This document shows, one piece after another, positions 40,528 to 52,200 of a stretch of DNA of 60,000 nucleotides. Source of the DNA: Acanthaster planci (Eukaryota; Echinodermata; Asteroidea; Valvatida; Acanthasteridae); contig NW_019091362.1 in the NCBI RefSeq assembly GCF_001949145.1, forward strand, positions 2,519,790 through 2,579,789, read 5' to 3'. The notes under the pieces were generated by a model that was not told the origin of the DNA, did no database searches, and worked only from the letters and a program-made list of their open reading frames with translations. Position 1 is the stretch's first letter. Each line of letters starts with the position of its first letter. A program made the translations under genes and the position numbers.

Positions 40528-42268
40528 TGGATCTTTCTCTGCATGAAGTAAAGAGGGTGCTACCGTATGTAACCTACACAGGTCATACATATGTTAGAAC
40601 TTACAAAGTTGCGGCTGGGACTGAATGAAGCACACACACCTGTGGACCCCCAGCCACGCGTCATAACGACTCAACCCAGCAAAAGCAAGTAGACGGTTAA
40701 TTACCACCCACTATCACATTCCATTGACTAGGTCATGGAAACAAAGAGCACTTGTGGGTAAATATTGGAAATACATGTACCAACATTGAGCACAAATTGA
40801 AGAAGTCAGTTCAGTGAGAACTTAGAGAAAACAGCTATTGCAAATTTCTATAAAGTAGGTGGGGGATAGAGGCAAAAGTGGGCAGTCCTTTATACATGTA
40901 CATTGTACAAACTGCACGCAGGCTAAGCCTAGCAGACAAAACGAGTGACAGGCTGGTTCTTAGATACATTGGACTTACATGTAGGTGCGATACTCAACTT
41001 AACTACTGGTCCAGAATTCTCAGGTAGTCCACCTTCACTTTGGTCGCTTTCAGTTATAGGCTTCAATACAACTAAATCTTGTTTTTGCACCACAGTATAT
41101 TTCCTCATCACAGAACAAATGAATCGGTTTAAGAATTAGTCGCTCAACCACACTGAGGGGTGTCACAAATGTACTAGGATTTAATCAAGCACTGCATACA
41201 TGTACAGATACATAGTACATGTACATTACACTGACAGGAATATCCTACATTTCAAAGATGACCCCATACTCATCACAGATGCCTGGAAAAAGGTACAATG
41301 ATTTGGCTTAACAACAAAGGTGTTTTGGCAGATGCAAGGTAATGATGCTAGTGGCATATACAGGAAATTGATTCAAACTCTGCACTTGACAACCTGTAAA
41401 TTTCTTCAAGGCATGAGTCCCAACCATATGGTGCATAACACAGCACCGTAATATCTAAAGCTTCATAGTATGTAGGAACTATGGAATGGGAATACCAACG
41501 TTTTTGGCAAGCATTGAAACTTTGCGATGATTGAAGAGAGTTCAGTTGGAGGCTGTGAAGGTGTTGATGATTTCTATTAAGGTAACCTTATAGTGTTTAG
41601 TTCCCACTCGGCCAAACAGAATATTCATAACATGATCCCGAGGGTACATCTGTAAGTCTGAAAAGGGCTCTTTATCTTTCTGACAAAGGCACTCTCTGTC
41701 CCTTCTCCATTGAGCCCCAGCAAAAATAAACTCCGGGAAGTCAATCGGAGGGACTCGCATCTCCACTCCTTTGGCCGTCTGTCCATTCACAAAATTGCCA
41801 AGCACAGCCACCTCACTCTCTCTATACACCTAGCATTAATGGATTAGGTGTTGTGAACGCTCAACCACTTCCGCCTACCCGCCCCTCAAATTCCCCTCTG
41901 AAAATAAACCTCCCACTGGACCAGGCCGGCAACCCTTCAGATCCACCCTGCCGTGTGATTGTCTCTACTGACATTATTTTTCCTAAATCTCAGAGGCACA
42001 AGAATGGGAACTCAGTCTCTTCAAAAATCTCCTTAAAGAAAGACAAAAACTGTTGGGGGAATTCTGCAAAATAGAAGTTTTAAATTATAAGCAGATCATT
42101 TGAAATTCATGCATTAATACTTTATTGCTGTCCGTCTACTTTTTTTAGGCTTAGCTGAGGGACTTTTAGCGGGTCAAATACCAAAACTGTCTTTTTTTCA
42201 CACTGTAAAATAAAGGTTAGAACAACAAGCTTTGAAAGGTAAGGAAATCCACTCCCACACAATTACAG

Positions 42269-42973
42269 CAGGCACCGTCGATATCATATTTTGGCCAATA
42301 CTTATATATATTTTTTATATCAATATTATCGATAAATTAAATTTTATTCATTTAAATTTCAAGGTATTATAATCATGGAGGTAGGTTATAACAGGCATGA
42401 ATTGTTGGTAAATTGTTAGGGTATAATGGTGTGATCCATTGGTGACATGTTCTAGTGTTCGTATTGCATACGTAGTGTTCGTATTGCCTACATGGGACCA
42501 GGGAAATACACTGCCGTGTATGGCGATGGAGATATCATCAGCATGTGGTGCTAGTCTACGTACGTTTGGTTAGCAAATAATTCTGTTTTGGAGGATAAAT
42601 TTTGTGATATTTTTGAGGCAAAGTGTACGTGAATTATTGAGTGCGAGACAGAGATAAGTGACTGAATTTATTCTTCAAATGTCGCCGCATAAGCTGCCTG
42701 GAGTATAAGCTACAGGGACATTTTCACTCAGTGTGAGAACCAACGTAAGCCATGGTTTATCGAAAATATTGTGACGATGCACTTTTGTATTTTCTAATAA
42801 AGTTTGTTCCTTAGTAGCGATATTTTCAATACATTTTTTCAATATTGATGTTTTCGAAGTGTCGACATTTCTAAAAAAATCCAATATATCGATATTACCA
42901 GATAAACATCAGTGATATCAATATCAAACTCATATCGATAAAAATTGATTTATCGATATATTGACAGTGCTTA
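42269..42973. mobile_element. hAT-like non-autonomous element, 705 bp
   Basis: A perfect 8-bp target-site duplication AATTACAG flanks the element (42261-42268 and 42974-42981). The left end reads CAGGCACCGTCGATATC; the right end on the reverse strand reads TAAGCACTGTCAATATATC. Both subterminal regions are dense in ATCGATA and AATAT words (42285-42350 and 42820-42960), as in hAT elements with repeated transposase-binding words. No transposase is encoded. It also contains a 20-bp tandem duplication at 42453. Confidence 0.85.
42453..42491. repeat. 20-bp tandem duplication inside the element at 42269
   Basis: TAGTGTTCGTATTGC followed by A/C and TAC is present at 42453 and 42473 with a period of 20. 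Confidence 0.9.
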
Positions 42974-44362
42974 AATTACAGGTTTCTATTCCATTATCAA
43001 GACAATGTGTTTGCAGGGAAGTAAACCAGAAGGAAAGATGCCCCAAAAAGTTTGCCACGAGAATGGGAGTGATATTGATGTACCTGTTGATGATGACATA
43101 GGTCGGTGTAACATCTCAGTTTCTCATTTTCTGCATCATCTGCCTGTTAGTTCAATTCTCATTTTTGCCCCTGGGAAAAGTTCAAACAGGGCAGGAGCAC
43201 GGGAGACTGAAATTTATGTTGCTGCTGCAGTTGGCTAGTATTTCGGTTCTTCTATTTTTTTTTTACAATCGAGTAAAATATTCAAGAAAATTTTGCACAA
43301 TATTTCCACTTAGCAAAGGAGCTGAGTTTCCTTCATTCTGTTCTGGGTACAAAGTAAAGTCTGGTCCCTGTCTTTGGCAGGTTTAACTTATTGGGAGGCT
43401 GGAACACAGATTTCAATATGATGAATCTCCTTATTTTTCCCAAATCTCATGTAAATACATGGAAGCTTTCAATAAGCCAACCAGAAAGAAGCTGCAAACA
43501 TGAGCTTACTCAGAAAACCTAAACAAACATCTCTAAAAATTGGAGACATTTTAAATACCGGTAGTGAGAAAATATTGTGTAGAAGCAGAAGAAATTTCAG
43601 CACACCCGTGTCACTCTGGTGACTTTGGTCATGCCACACTTTATATCACTCCAACTTGGACACCTTTGCATATGTGCTGAACTCAAACTAATTACTCTGA
43701 CGTCAAGCTCTGCCAACCATGCATTGCAAACTGCGATATATACATGTATATAAGGAAGCCCCCCCCTTACAATCAGGTGTCTCTTTCTGCTGAAACTCAA
43801 GAGCCCCGACCAGGGCATTATACACATTACTGATCCTTCGATAGTGGCATTCCACTGCAACCGACCCTGAATAATAATAAAAAAAGGTTTTCTGAATGCC
43901 AATGTCAAGAGCTGGCTTGAAGTGGGCCCCTGCTAATGGGCTATGGAGTGTTGTTTTTTTGACACAGTAAGTGTTGACAAGTCTGTTTCTGGCAGTGTTG
44001 ACATGCTGCTACAGGTATGTGAAGCCCTTGTGTATGTATAGTACGGGGCTCCAAGGTAAAAGGGTCCTTTCCCAAATTCAGAGGGAAACGCAGGTTTTCT
44101 ACACACATTAAATGATGGTAGAAAAAGGCCTCCTTATTGTTGTGGTACCTTTTCTAAATTGATTACATGACAGTTCTGACAGAAGGCTTAGATAATTAAA
44201 GCCACACCTGCACAAGGTTTCTTTGTTTTTCTGTTGGCAGTTACCGATATCGTCAATTCTTACTGCTGCTCGTACTAGGACTTTCGGATCTCGATTTTTT
44301 TTTTTAAATCAAGAAGGCAGCCTGAGTACTTAATTGTCACTGGAAGTAAACTCAAATGACCT

Positions 44363-44389
44363 ATGGAGGAAGGATATTCCTTCCTCCAT
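44363..44389. repeat. 12-bp perfect stem hairpin
   Basis: ATGGAGGAAGGA at 44363-44374 and TCCTTCCTCCAT at 44378-44389 are exact reverse complements around a 3-base TAT loop. Confidence 0.95.
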
Positions 44390-44971
44390 GGTAGTACACC
44401 ACACACAACTGGCTTGTTAATTTAATTTGTCAGAACATGCTACATGACATGGCTGTGGAAAAAAAATGAAGCAGGACAAAAACCAAAACAGATCTATAGA
44501 ATGTTGTGCCCTACAAAATCCAGTAACCAGAGAGCAGGATACATGTTTAAACAGAGCACCTACTACCCAACATCCATCACTGCCAATGTTGCACAGCGGT
44601 AAACCCGCATCAAAGTGCATCAACTTATTCCACCTCTTGATTACTGCACATGCACATGGCAGACACCGCAGACACGCTTTTTTTTTTACTATTAACGAGC
44701 ATATAGCCCTCTAGTGACTTCTTTTATTGCTTTTCCACCATGATGTAAAATTTGAAGGACACGCACAGCCGGCCTGATGGGAATGGAATGGATGAACTTG
44801 ACAAATCACATTGTGAATAGCTCAGAATCTTGTAAGATACTGACTCCAAGTCTGAGTTAATCAACTCTATTCTACGGATGTACTTTCCGCAAGAAGTGAA
44901 CCATGTTTGATGTAGGCCATTTGGCACTGTAATCCATTCCTGCATTAAGTTAGAAATTTAACCCTTTATAT

Positions 44972-45474
44972 AAGGGCTGTGCCGAATATCCAATATCCAA
45001 ATATCTGAATATTCCACTGATTACTGAATATTTGAATTTCATTAACTGAATTTGAATGTTCGAATGCAAAATTCATGAAAAGGAAGGGAGAATTTTCTTT
45101 CGTTTTAAATGACAACAATTGTGCTATGAACGCTTGTTTCAAGCAGATTCAAATGAAAAGCAACAGAAATCTTACAAAGATTCAGAAAGTATATTATTTA
45201 TATAATGATTATTTAAAAGATGTAAAAGAAATAGAAATTTTCAACAGGAAAAGAAGTTCTGTTCGTCTCTTAAATCTAGCTGCATCATGCCTGGCGATAC
45301 TCCTAGACGTGAGAAGCTATCATAGTGATTATAATGTATAATTGTATGCGCTATTGCAACTGATTTATATATGGTTTGTTCATTAACAATCTGCCGGTCG
45401 GTACGATCAAATATTGGGATATTTGATCAAATTGAATATTCGAATAGTGAATTATTCGAATTAACTCAGCCCTA
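44972..45474. mobile_element. hAT-like non-autonomous element, 503 bp
   Basis: A perfect 8-bp target-site duplication CTTTATAT flanks it (44964-44971 and 45475-45482). The ends read AAGGGCTGTGCCGAATA (left) and TAGGGCTGAGTTAATTCGAATA (right, reverse strand). Subterminal regions are full of GAATAT(T/C)CGAAT-type words. An 88-codon open frame inside (45075-45341, plus strand) is lysine- and asparagine-rich, resembles no transposase domain, and is probably fortuitous. Confidence 0.87.
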
Positions 45475-46026
45475 CTTTATATTACTCGCCATCAACTTCC
45501 ATATTTAGTAGAGAGATGATTCAACAACAGAGTTTTGTCGAAAGAGGCCAAGGGGATAGAAAGGTAACCAATCGCTTGTAATAAAAGAAACCTTGAGCTG
45601 TTTGATATGAATTCCAACTGTTGGCTTCATTTGCAAGCTTTAAAGTATTCCATAGTGGTCAATTTCAACGACGTATTGATTTGCTGACAAGGCTACGTAA
45701 AAACTCCATCCTGATACCAGTGAAGGCAGTGATGTGCCCTGATGATGCATTGGGAGGCTGTGTGGGCTTTGCAGAATGACGCTTCTCGTCAATGGATCAT
45801 AGCCAAGTTGCTGCGATACCCCAGGCTCAATTACGGCATCTAAATTTGCTGCTCAAACATCTTGTGTTGTCCCATCGTGGCAGTGCGTATGAATCCAGGT
45901 ATGTGTCCACATTTTGCAAGCCGTACACGTATGTATCATCACCAAACACATTAACTTCAGACCTTAAAGGCCAATCAAATTCCTATCAAGTGTGTTATTT
46001 TTTGTTTAAAGGCATCTTAAATGCTG

Positions 46027-46254
46027 CAGGGGCAAAACCAGGAATTTTTCCAGGGGGGGGGATGTCAGGCCGGGGTTTTCTTAATGTCTCATTTTTGCAG
46101 ACAAGTGAAAACAATGATGAAACACTATACATGACTTACATTATTTATAGTGGTATTGGTGCACTTCCATTTTGGGGGGGGTCTTTTTTTTGTCTCAGGG
46201 CAGGGGATTGTTTGGTCCCCCTTCCCCTGTGAATCCACACCTGAAAGTGACCTG
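46027..46254. mobile_element. Probable MITE, ~228 bp
   Basis: The left end is CAGGGGCAAAACCAGG; the right end on the reverse strand begins CAGGTCACTTTCAGG. A perfect 6-bp direct repeat ATGCTG sits immediately outside both ends (46021-46026 and 46255-46260). The interior carries long G runs and resembles the style of the C-run element at 29891. Terminal similarity is short (CAGG), so the exact boundaries are less certain. Confidence 0.5.
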
Positions 46255-49228
46255 ATGCTGCCATTGCAGTTGTAGACTTCACCATACCGCAGCATACAAT
46301 TTGCAAATGAATTTGCCCGCTTAACTGTCTTGTCACAACGTGAACTGACAATAGAACATAACTATGCTATAAATACAATTGTTTGCTACACTGAATCCAA
46401 AACCATGCACTACAGGCATACGCACGTGAAAGGCAACACTACAGGCTTGATATTAAACCTGTTTTTGAGTACTTAAACTAAATGTACGTACTTTGAAACT
46501 GGCTGACGTATCACTATCATCTATGGTATAACATTTCCACCATAATGCAAAATGTTAAATTTGAAACAGAACAAACCTGGTATTCTGAGTACTCCAGTCT
46601 CCCTCTTTACTTCTACTGTTCAAGATTGGGCTCCTCGAATGCAATTATTCTTATGGTCATAGCCCCAAAGTTGCCAAAGTCTTCACCATGTGATGGTCCA
46701 CTCACAATCAGCCTGCACTGCAGTGATTTGGTGGGTTCGCCACCAAGACAAAGCCTGCATTGTGGTCCCTGTGGTTTTCCAACAACTCCCAAACAAGGGC
46801 CCATTTTTCTGGGAACAATAGATTAGCTGCAGTTCATTAGGTGACTAATGCTGATCCTCAAGCCACAAGAAAAAGTACACAAACACCCAGGCAGAGGGCA
46901 GCCCTGGTTTGTTTATTTACTTCTGTGCAAGCGCTTTAAGGAGTAAACCTGGCCCAAGGATTCGCAGTTCTTTTCTGTGCAGTCTGAATTCTGTTTTGTA
47001 CCAAGAAAGCCTTTAGTTTCATGGTTTCAGGTATGGTGTCAAAATTTCTTCTTGAAGTGACAACTAAAGTTTCTACTGAGAAGGAAAAATGTGAGAACTA
47101 ATTCAAGCATGTCCAGTGCTGATGAGCAGATTTTTCAGAACACATGAAACATTTAAAAGTACATGTCATATTTTTCAAAAGTTACACTTTCATTATTCAA
47201 GTTTCAGTACTTGTCACATATCCAACTGCAAATATTTCTTTCTTGGCAATCCGCCCCAAGCTGAAGTGCACCCCCAATCAGCAAAAGAAAGACAGGTGGT
47301 TACAAGCGGGTTCTTGCACACGTTCTGTGTGTACGCAAAGATCATACAAGCTGGAATATAAGTTAGTTATGCGTACTAAGCCTGCTCTGTGTCAAACCCG
47401 CATATACCTGCACGCCCGATGACGTGCCTATGCGGTGAGTACCCAAAAAACACGCCCTCTTTTGTTCCGCTCAGAGCGGATTTGGTAAAACTGACGGTAA
47501 AATGCCCATGAAAACTGTAACAATGGAGCTTGTCAAGAACGCGTAATTTGAAGAACAAAATATAATGCCAAAAATGTAAACAATTCCTGTGGGGTTGTGG
47601 GCACAAGTCCCACTTGGGTCAATCTATTTTGTTTCAAGCATACATTTTACTCCCTCCAAAAGCAAAAAGACTTGAGAAATTAACATGTAATTTATGAACA
47701 CCTATGTATCGTCCTGATGTTTGAAAGTAACAAAAATCCTTGAAAGGTGAAAGGAAAAAATATTACCTCCATGAATGTTTACTTTTCATTTAAAAAACAC
47801 CACAGCATTAAGAAACCCTCCAAGGGAACTTCATAAAGAGCAAATCACACTGAGCCAAAGCCTAACAATGCCACTGACCCCCCAGTGTGAGGCCCACTTT
47901 AGTGGCCCTGGGCTGGGGGCTTAACAGTCTCAAATCCTTCCAACTGATTTAACTCTCCTGATGACAATCACTGGGTGTGAAGTGTGCACAGACAGGTGTA
48001 AAGTCCAGGTGCCAGACCCATTATTGGTAGATAATTCCTCCAGCTCCAACAATGCAAGTGCTAATCACAATGACTAAGCCTATAGCTTGACTGCTGAAGA
48101 ATAGGTGATAATTGGACAATTAAATGCTGATATTTGGGATAAGATCAAAGGAGTGAAAACAAGTGAGCACAGAACCTCTGCTTAGCTATTAAAAAGGACA
48201 AGTACTGTACTGGTGTAAACAACAGAATATATGTACCAGTTTTGAGTTAACATGTTTCACTTGTTAGCCGAATAAAATCTGATAAGGGCTACCATCTGGT
48301 TAGCATGGGGCTTCTTCACTAGCACAATTGTGTAAGCGCAGAATCGTAATCGTAAGTACATGTAGCAAAGCAATGAAATTGGAACCAACATGGTGCCCTG
48401 TGGTACGTATACGTATGATATATGCCACACTTGGAGAATTACATTTAACAGGTTAATTTCACACTTCTAACCTCTTTTTAAACATGACTTTGAAGGTATA
48501 ACATTAAAATCCGCCTCACTTTTTCTCTCTTTCCCATTTTTCTGCAGTTTGCAATCACCAAGCATAATGTTCAGGGCATCACAACCTAAAACCACAACCA
48601 GCAGTTTGCAGACAGAGATGCGTCTGGCTAGGGATTTCCACACCACTCGTTACAGCATATATCCACAGAGGTTTTTTTTCCCATAGTGAATGAACGGAGG
48701 ACGTCTGAAGGAAAATTTAGAATTATTGTGGTCATGGTAACTAAACAATAACCACTTCCAAAAATGTTCCAATCAAACTGACTTTATGAAATGTACATGT
48801 ACTCGATAAAAAGTGAATTTACCTACGATACTGTTGAAGCCAAAATCATCTTGGTATGATGCAATCAAAAAAGGTTACAACAACCATATTCGCATCACTA
48901 ACTCCCCATAAAAAGCACTTTACTAGCACAATTTCTATGCAAAGGGAATTATATTTTTACAGGCTAGGAAACTGCCGGTTCCAATCCAGGACGTACGTGT
49001 ACAGCCTGGGTGATGCCAAATGTTGATTTGATGCTGCACTTTTCTTCCCTGCAAAGTGTCATGAATTCAGCACCCCCATTTTCATTCCTGTCCTCCCTTT
49101 GCCCCTCATTAGGGGCGGATGGGTCAGCCATCTATGCCTGTCAGGACCGGGAGCTTGAAGGATAGAGTGCTTAGGCAGGAACTAAATGCAAAACGTGGGC
49201 AGCGTGTGCTATGAACTAGATGGCGTGC

Positions 49229-49257
49229 TAATGGTCAGCAATGTAGACTGACCATTA
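49229..49257. repeat. 10-bp perfect stem hairpin
   Basis: TAATGGTCAG at 49229-49238 pairs with CTGACCATTA at 49248-49257 across a 9-base loop. The two arms can also be read as paired, oppositely oriented TAAT-containing sites. Confidence 0.9.
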
Positions 49258-52200
49258 ATCATGAAGAACCAGCCAGGGGAAACAGGCTGGAATCTTCATA
49301 TCCCTTGAGGTAGATGCATCAGTTAGGATTATTCATGGATGGTCCCACAGTGCAAAACCGATAGCATCCTGAAATGTGCACCAATCACTACCACAGATGA
49401 ATCTGCTCACCCCCCCCCCAAAAAAAAAATTTGAACAAGTGTAGGCAATGAGTTTTCCCAATATTTTTCTTGGCAAAGTAAGCATTTTGAAGAGAGATTC
49501 TTGAGTTTTCTGGTATTTGATTCGGCCTCAAGGGACCCACAACTGTCAGCCTGCATGTACATGTGTGCAGTGCACCAGGGAGTAGGCTGTGAGCGGGGAT
49601 TGTAGAATCCTGTGTGGAGAGATGCAGGTTCAGAAATGCATGAATGGTTAACAAAGTGGACTAGAAATGGCAAACAAAACAGACAAGGTACTTGTCATTT
49701 CATTCACCTCAGGTGCCTTGCCAAAGAACTATGTGCATAAGTTGTTTTCAATCATTAAAAAGAATACATGTACAGAGTTGATACACATTTCTGATGAGTA
49801 CAGATGTCAGTATACCTGTGGATGTGCACTATGTCCGGAGAATTAGCAAAACAGTTGTATTCGAATTGTTGTGCTTGGCGACCTTGATGTTGAATAAAAA
49901 GCTCTGAAATGAAAGATGTCTCAACAAGCACTCCACAAACTCTATGCAAACTTAACACAAATACATCTCCATCCTTTAAAAGCCCTTTCAAGTAAAATAT
50001 CCCACAAGGTTAGCGCACGTGCGCGTATTTACAATTGCCTCATCACCAAAAATGTACACGGCATTGTACAGCGCTAATTTCCTGTGTCTGGGCATTAAGC
50101 AAAGATCAGGGACAAAACGGCTACGACCAGACAGGAAATTAACCGGGACAACTGGGAAGGAAGTTTTCCAAACTGGATGTTGACCTTCACGGGGGTGTCT
50201 GGAGGAAAATTAAGGGAGAGCAGCCGAGAGGGGAATATGACAGAGACGGATTGCTTGGAATATCTGGAGTGGGGGGGGGGAACATGCCCTTGCTGGGTCT
50301 GCAGGCTGGAGAATTTCAAGTGGGTGAAGAGAAACAGCAGTTGGAAGGCCCTTCAAGAGGGGAGATGCATGGGTGCGCATGACAGGACAGGGATGGCTCA
50401 ACTTTGGAAGCAACACCGGACATCAATTATTGGGACGAAGCTGACTTATCAATCTTGGCAATAAAACTTGAAGGTTGTAACATGGGACTTTAAATTCAGA
50501 CATTAAGTTCAAAGTTCACAGCAGCATCACATAGGTTCGTTTAGTGAGTGTTTTATGGTTCTGAGGCAAACGGGTAAACTGAACATTTAAAAACATGCTC
50601 CAACAACATTTTTAATAACCCAACAACAAGTCCATTGTTCATGAGTATGTTGAACACCTACAAGATTCAAATGGACATGGTTATAGATGATTTTGCATGA
50701 TCTTTTTTGGAGAAGTCAGGTAGTTTAAAAAATCCATGCTTTGCATACGTGTACATGTAATTTGTAACTTCTCAGGAAAAGCTTTCCAGATTCTGGGTCT
50801 TTGAAATACATCTGAACAATAATTCATTCTGTTCTCTGTGCACCTTTAAAATAATCAACATGTACCAAGAAGTACTGTTCAAACAAGAATAGGCCAATTA
50901 GGTGAAATGCGGTGGACCAGTGATGAAATACTGAGATGGGGAAACTGTTAGATGACAAGGTGATGAGTGAAATGATGAAAAGGAAAAGTGAAGGAAAGAA
51001 GAGCTAAAGAAGAAAGTGACCAAAAGAAAAGTGGGAAAGCTTTCATTTTTTTAACTGAAAGAGACTTTCTGAGAGAAGAAAAACCTCGATTGCACACTTG
51101 ATAAATGATGCATGCCAAGGAAAGCCAAACTGTGGGTACAGTTTTGGCAGATCGGACCAGTGGATTATTCAGCGTGCTTCATGGCATGGAGTGTACATAC
51201 CTTCACACAAAAATAAGTCAGTATCACATCCGTATGCAAGGCATCGAGCACTGACAAACATAAGACTTTTGCTGAAGGAGTGGTACATGGCATTTTAACT
51301 AGCTCAGGGGGGGGAGTCTTGGGGGATCTCCAGTTTCAAATTGCCTTTGGATTGCTCAAGGGAGAAGAGCCTATTTTTTTTTTCTCTCTTCTCTCTTTCC
51401 CTGTCCTTCTCCTAATAAAAGAAAAAAATCCCTGGGGTGTGGGGGAAAAGTGATGAGAAATGGGAACGCGCGTAATTTGGTTGGTGCTGGAGCTGGGATC
51501 TGGCGAGGAAAGTGGCACGCATGCACGCACACAATGCGCAAAAAAAAAAAAAAAATCCAGCGACTGGAAATGTCCGTTGGGTCATGATTAGCAAGAGGTG
51601 TGATTCTAGACAGATGGGGCAAGTGACTAGGCCTTAATCCTTCAAATCAATACCTCGAAATTATGCAACTCTACTGAAAGAGGGATAAAGGATCTGTCCC
51701 AAGTCTTATAGTGGGCACACACCAGGATACATAAGTAGATTATAGAGACCAGACACACGGTGAATTGCTCTCCGCACATATGGAATTCAACTTATGTAAA
51801 CATAAGCCACAGTATTTCATACACCTTTTTAATATGGGTGGGAATGAACATGATAAATGTTTAGAACGACTTTCTCACACCGTTTTACCATTTAGCCAAC
51901 ACTTTACAGAGGCTCGCTGCCATTTACCTTAATACATGTAGTTCGCCAACGAAGCACACGATCAGCCCAATTTATAAATGAAGATAGACGTTAAGGAGCA
52001 TTCAAAATAACCAATTTTTCTTTTTCACTATGCAACTGCACGAAATACTTTGATTGGGACTGTTTATAAATGAACACCAGACCATTTCAATCAAATGTCA
52101 AACCAAGAAAAATGGGTTCCATCTAAACGTTTGGTAAAATCTGTAGAGGTTTCCAGAACTTTTTTGTTCAAACTCTAAATGTCATACCCTTGCATTTCAT

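Noticed and set aside
41542-41829. 95-codon minus-strand frame considered as the navigator 5' exon
   Set aside because: No matching donor in the required phase 0, and the upstream AG lacks a pyrimidine tract.
45075-45341. 88-codon frame inside the hAT-like element as a transposase fragment
   Set aside because: No hAT dimerisation or catalytic motif visible; the element is too short and AT-rich, so the frame is probably chance.
45792-46232. 146-codon open frame on the plus strand, the longest in the window
   Set aside because: Its second half runs into the G-run MITE at 46027-46254 and it has no recognisable domain; a chance frame.
48961-49000. GGTTCCAATCC-like sequence considered as a tRNA T-arm
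   Set aside because: No matching A-box, anticodon stem or acceptor stem upstream on either strand.
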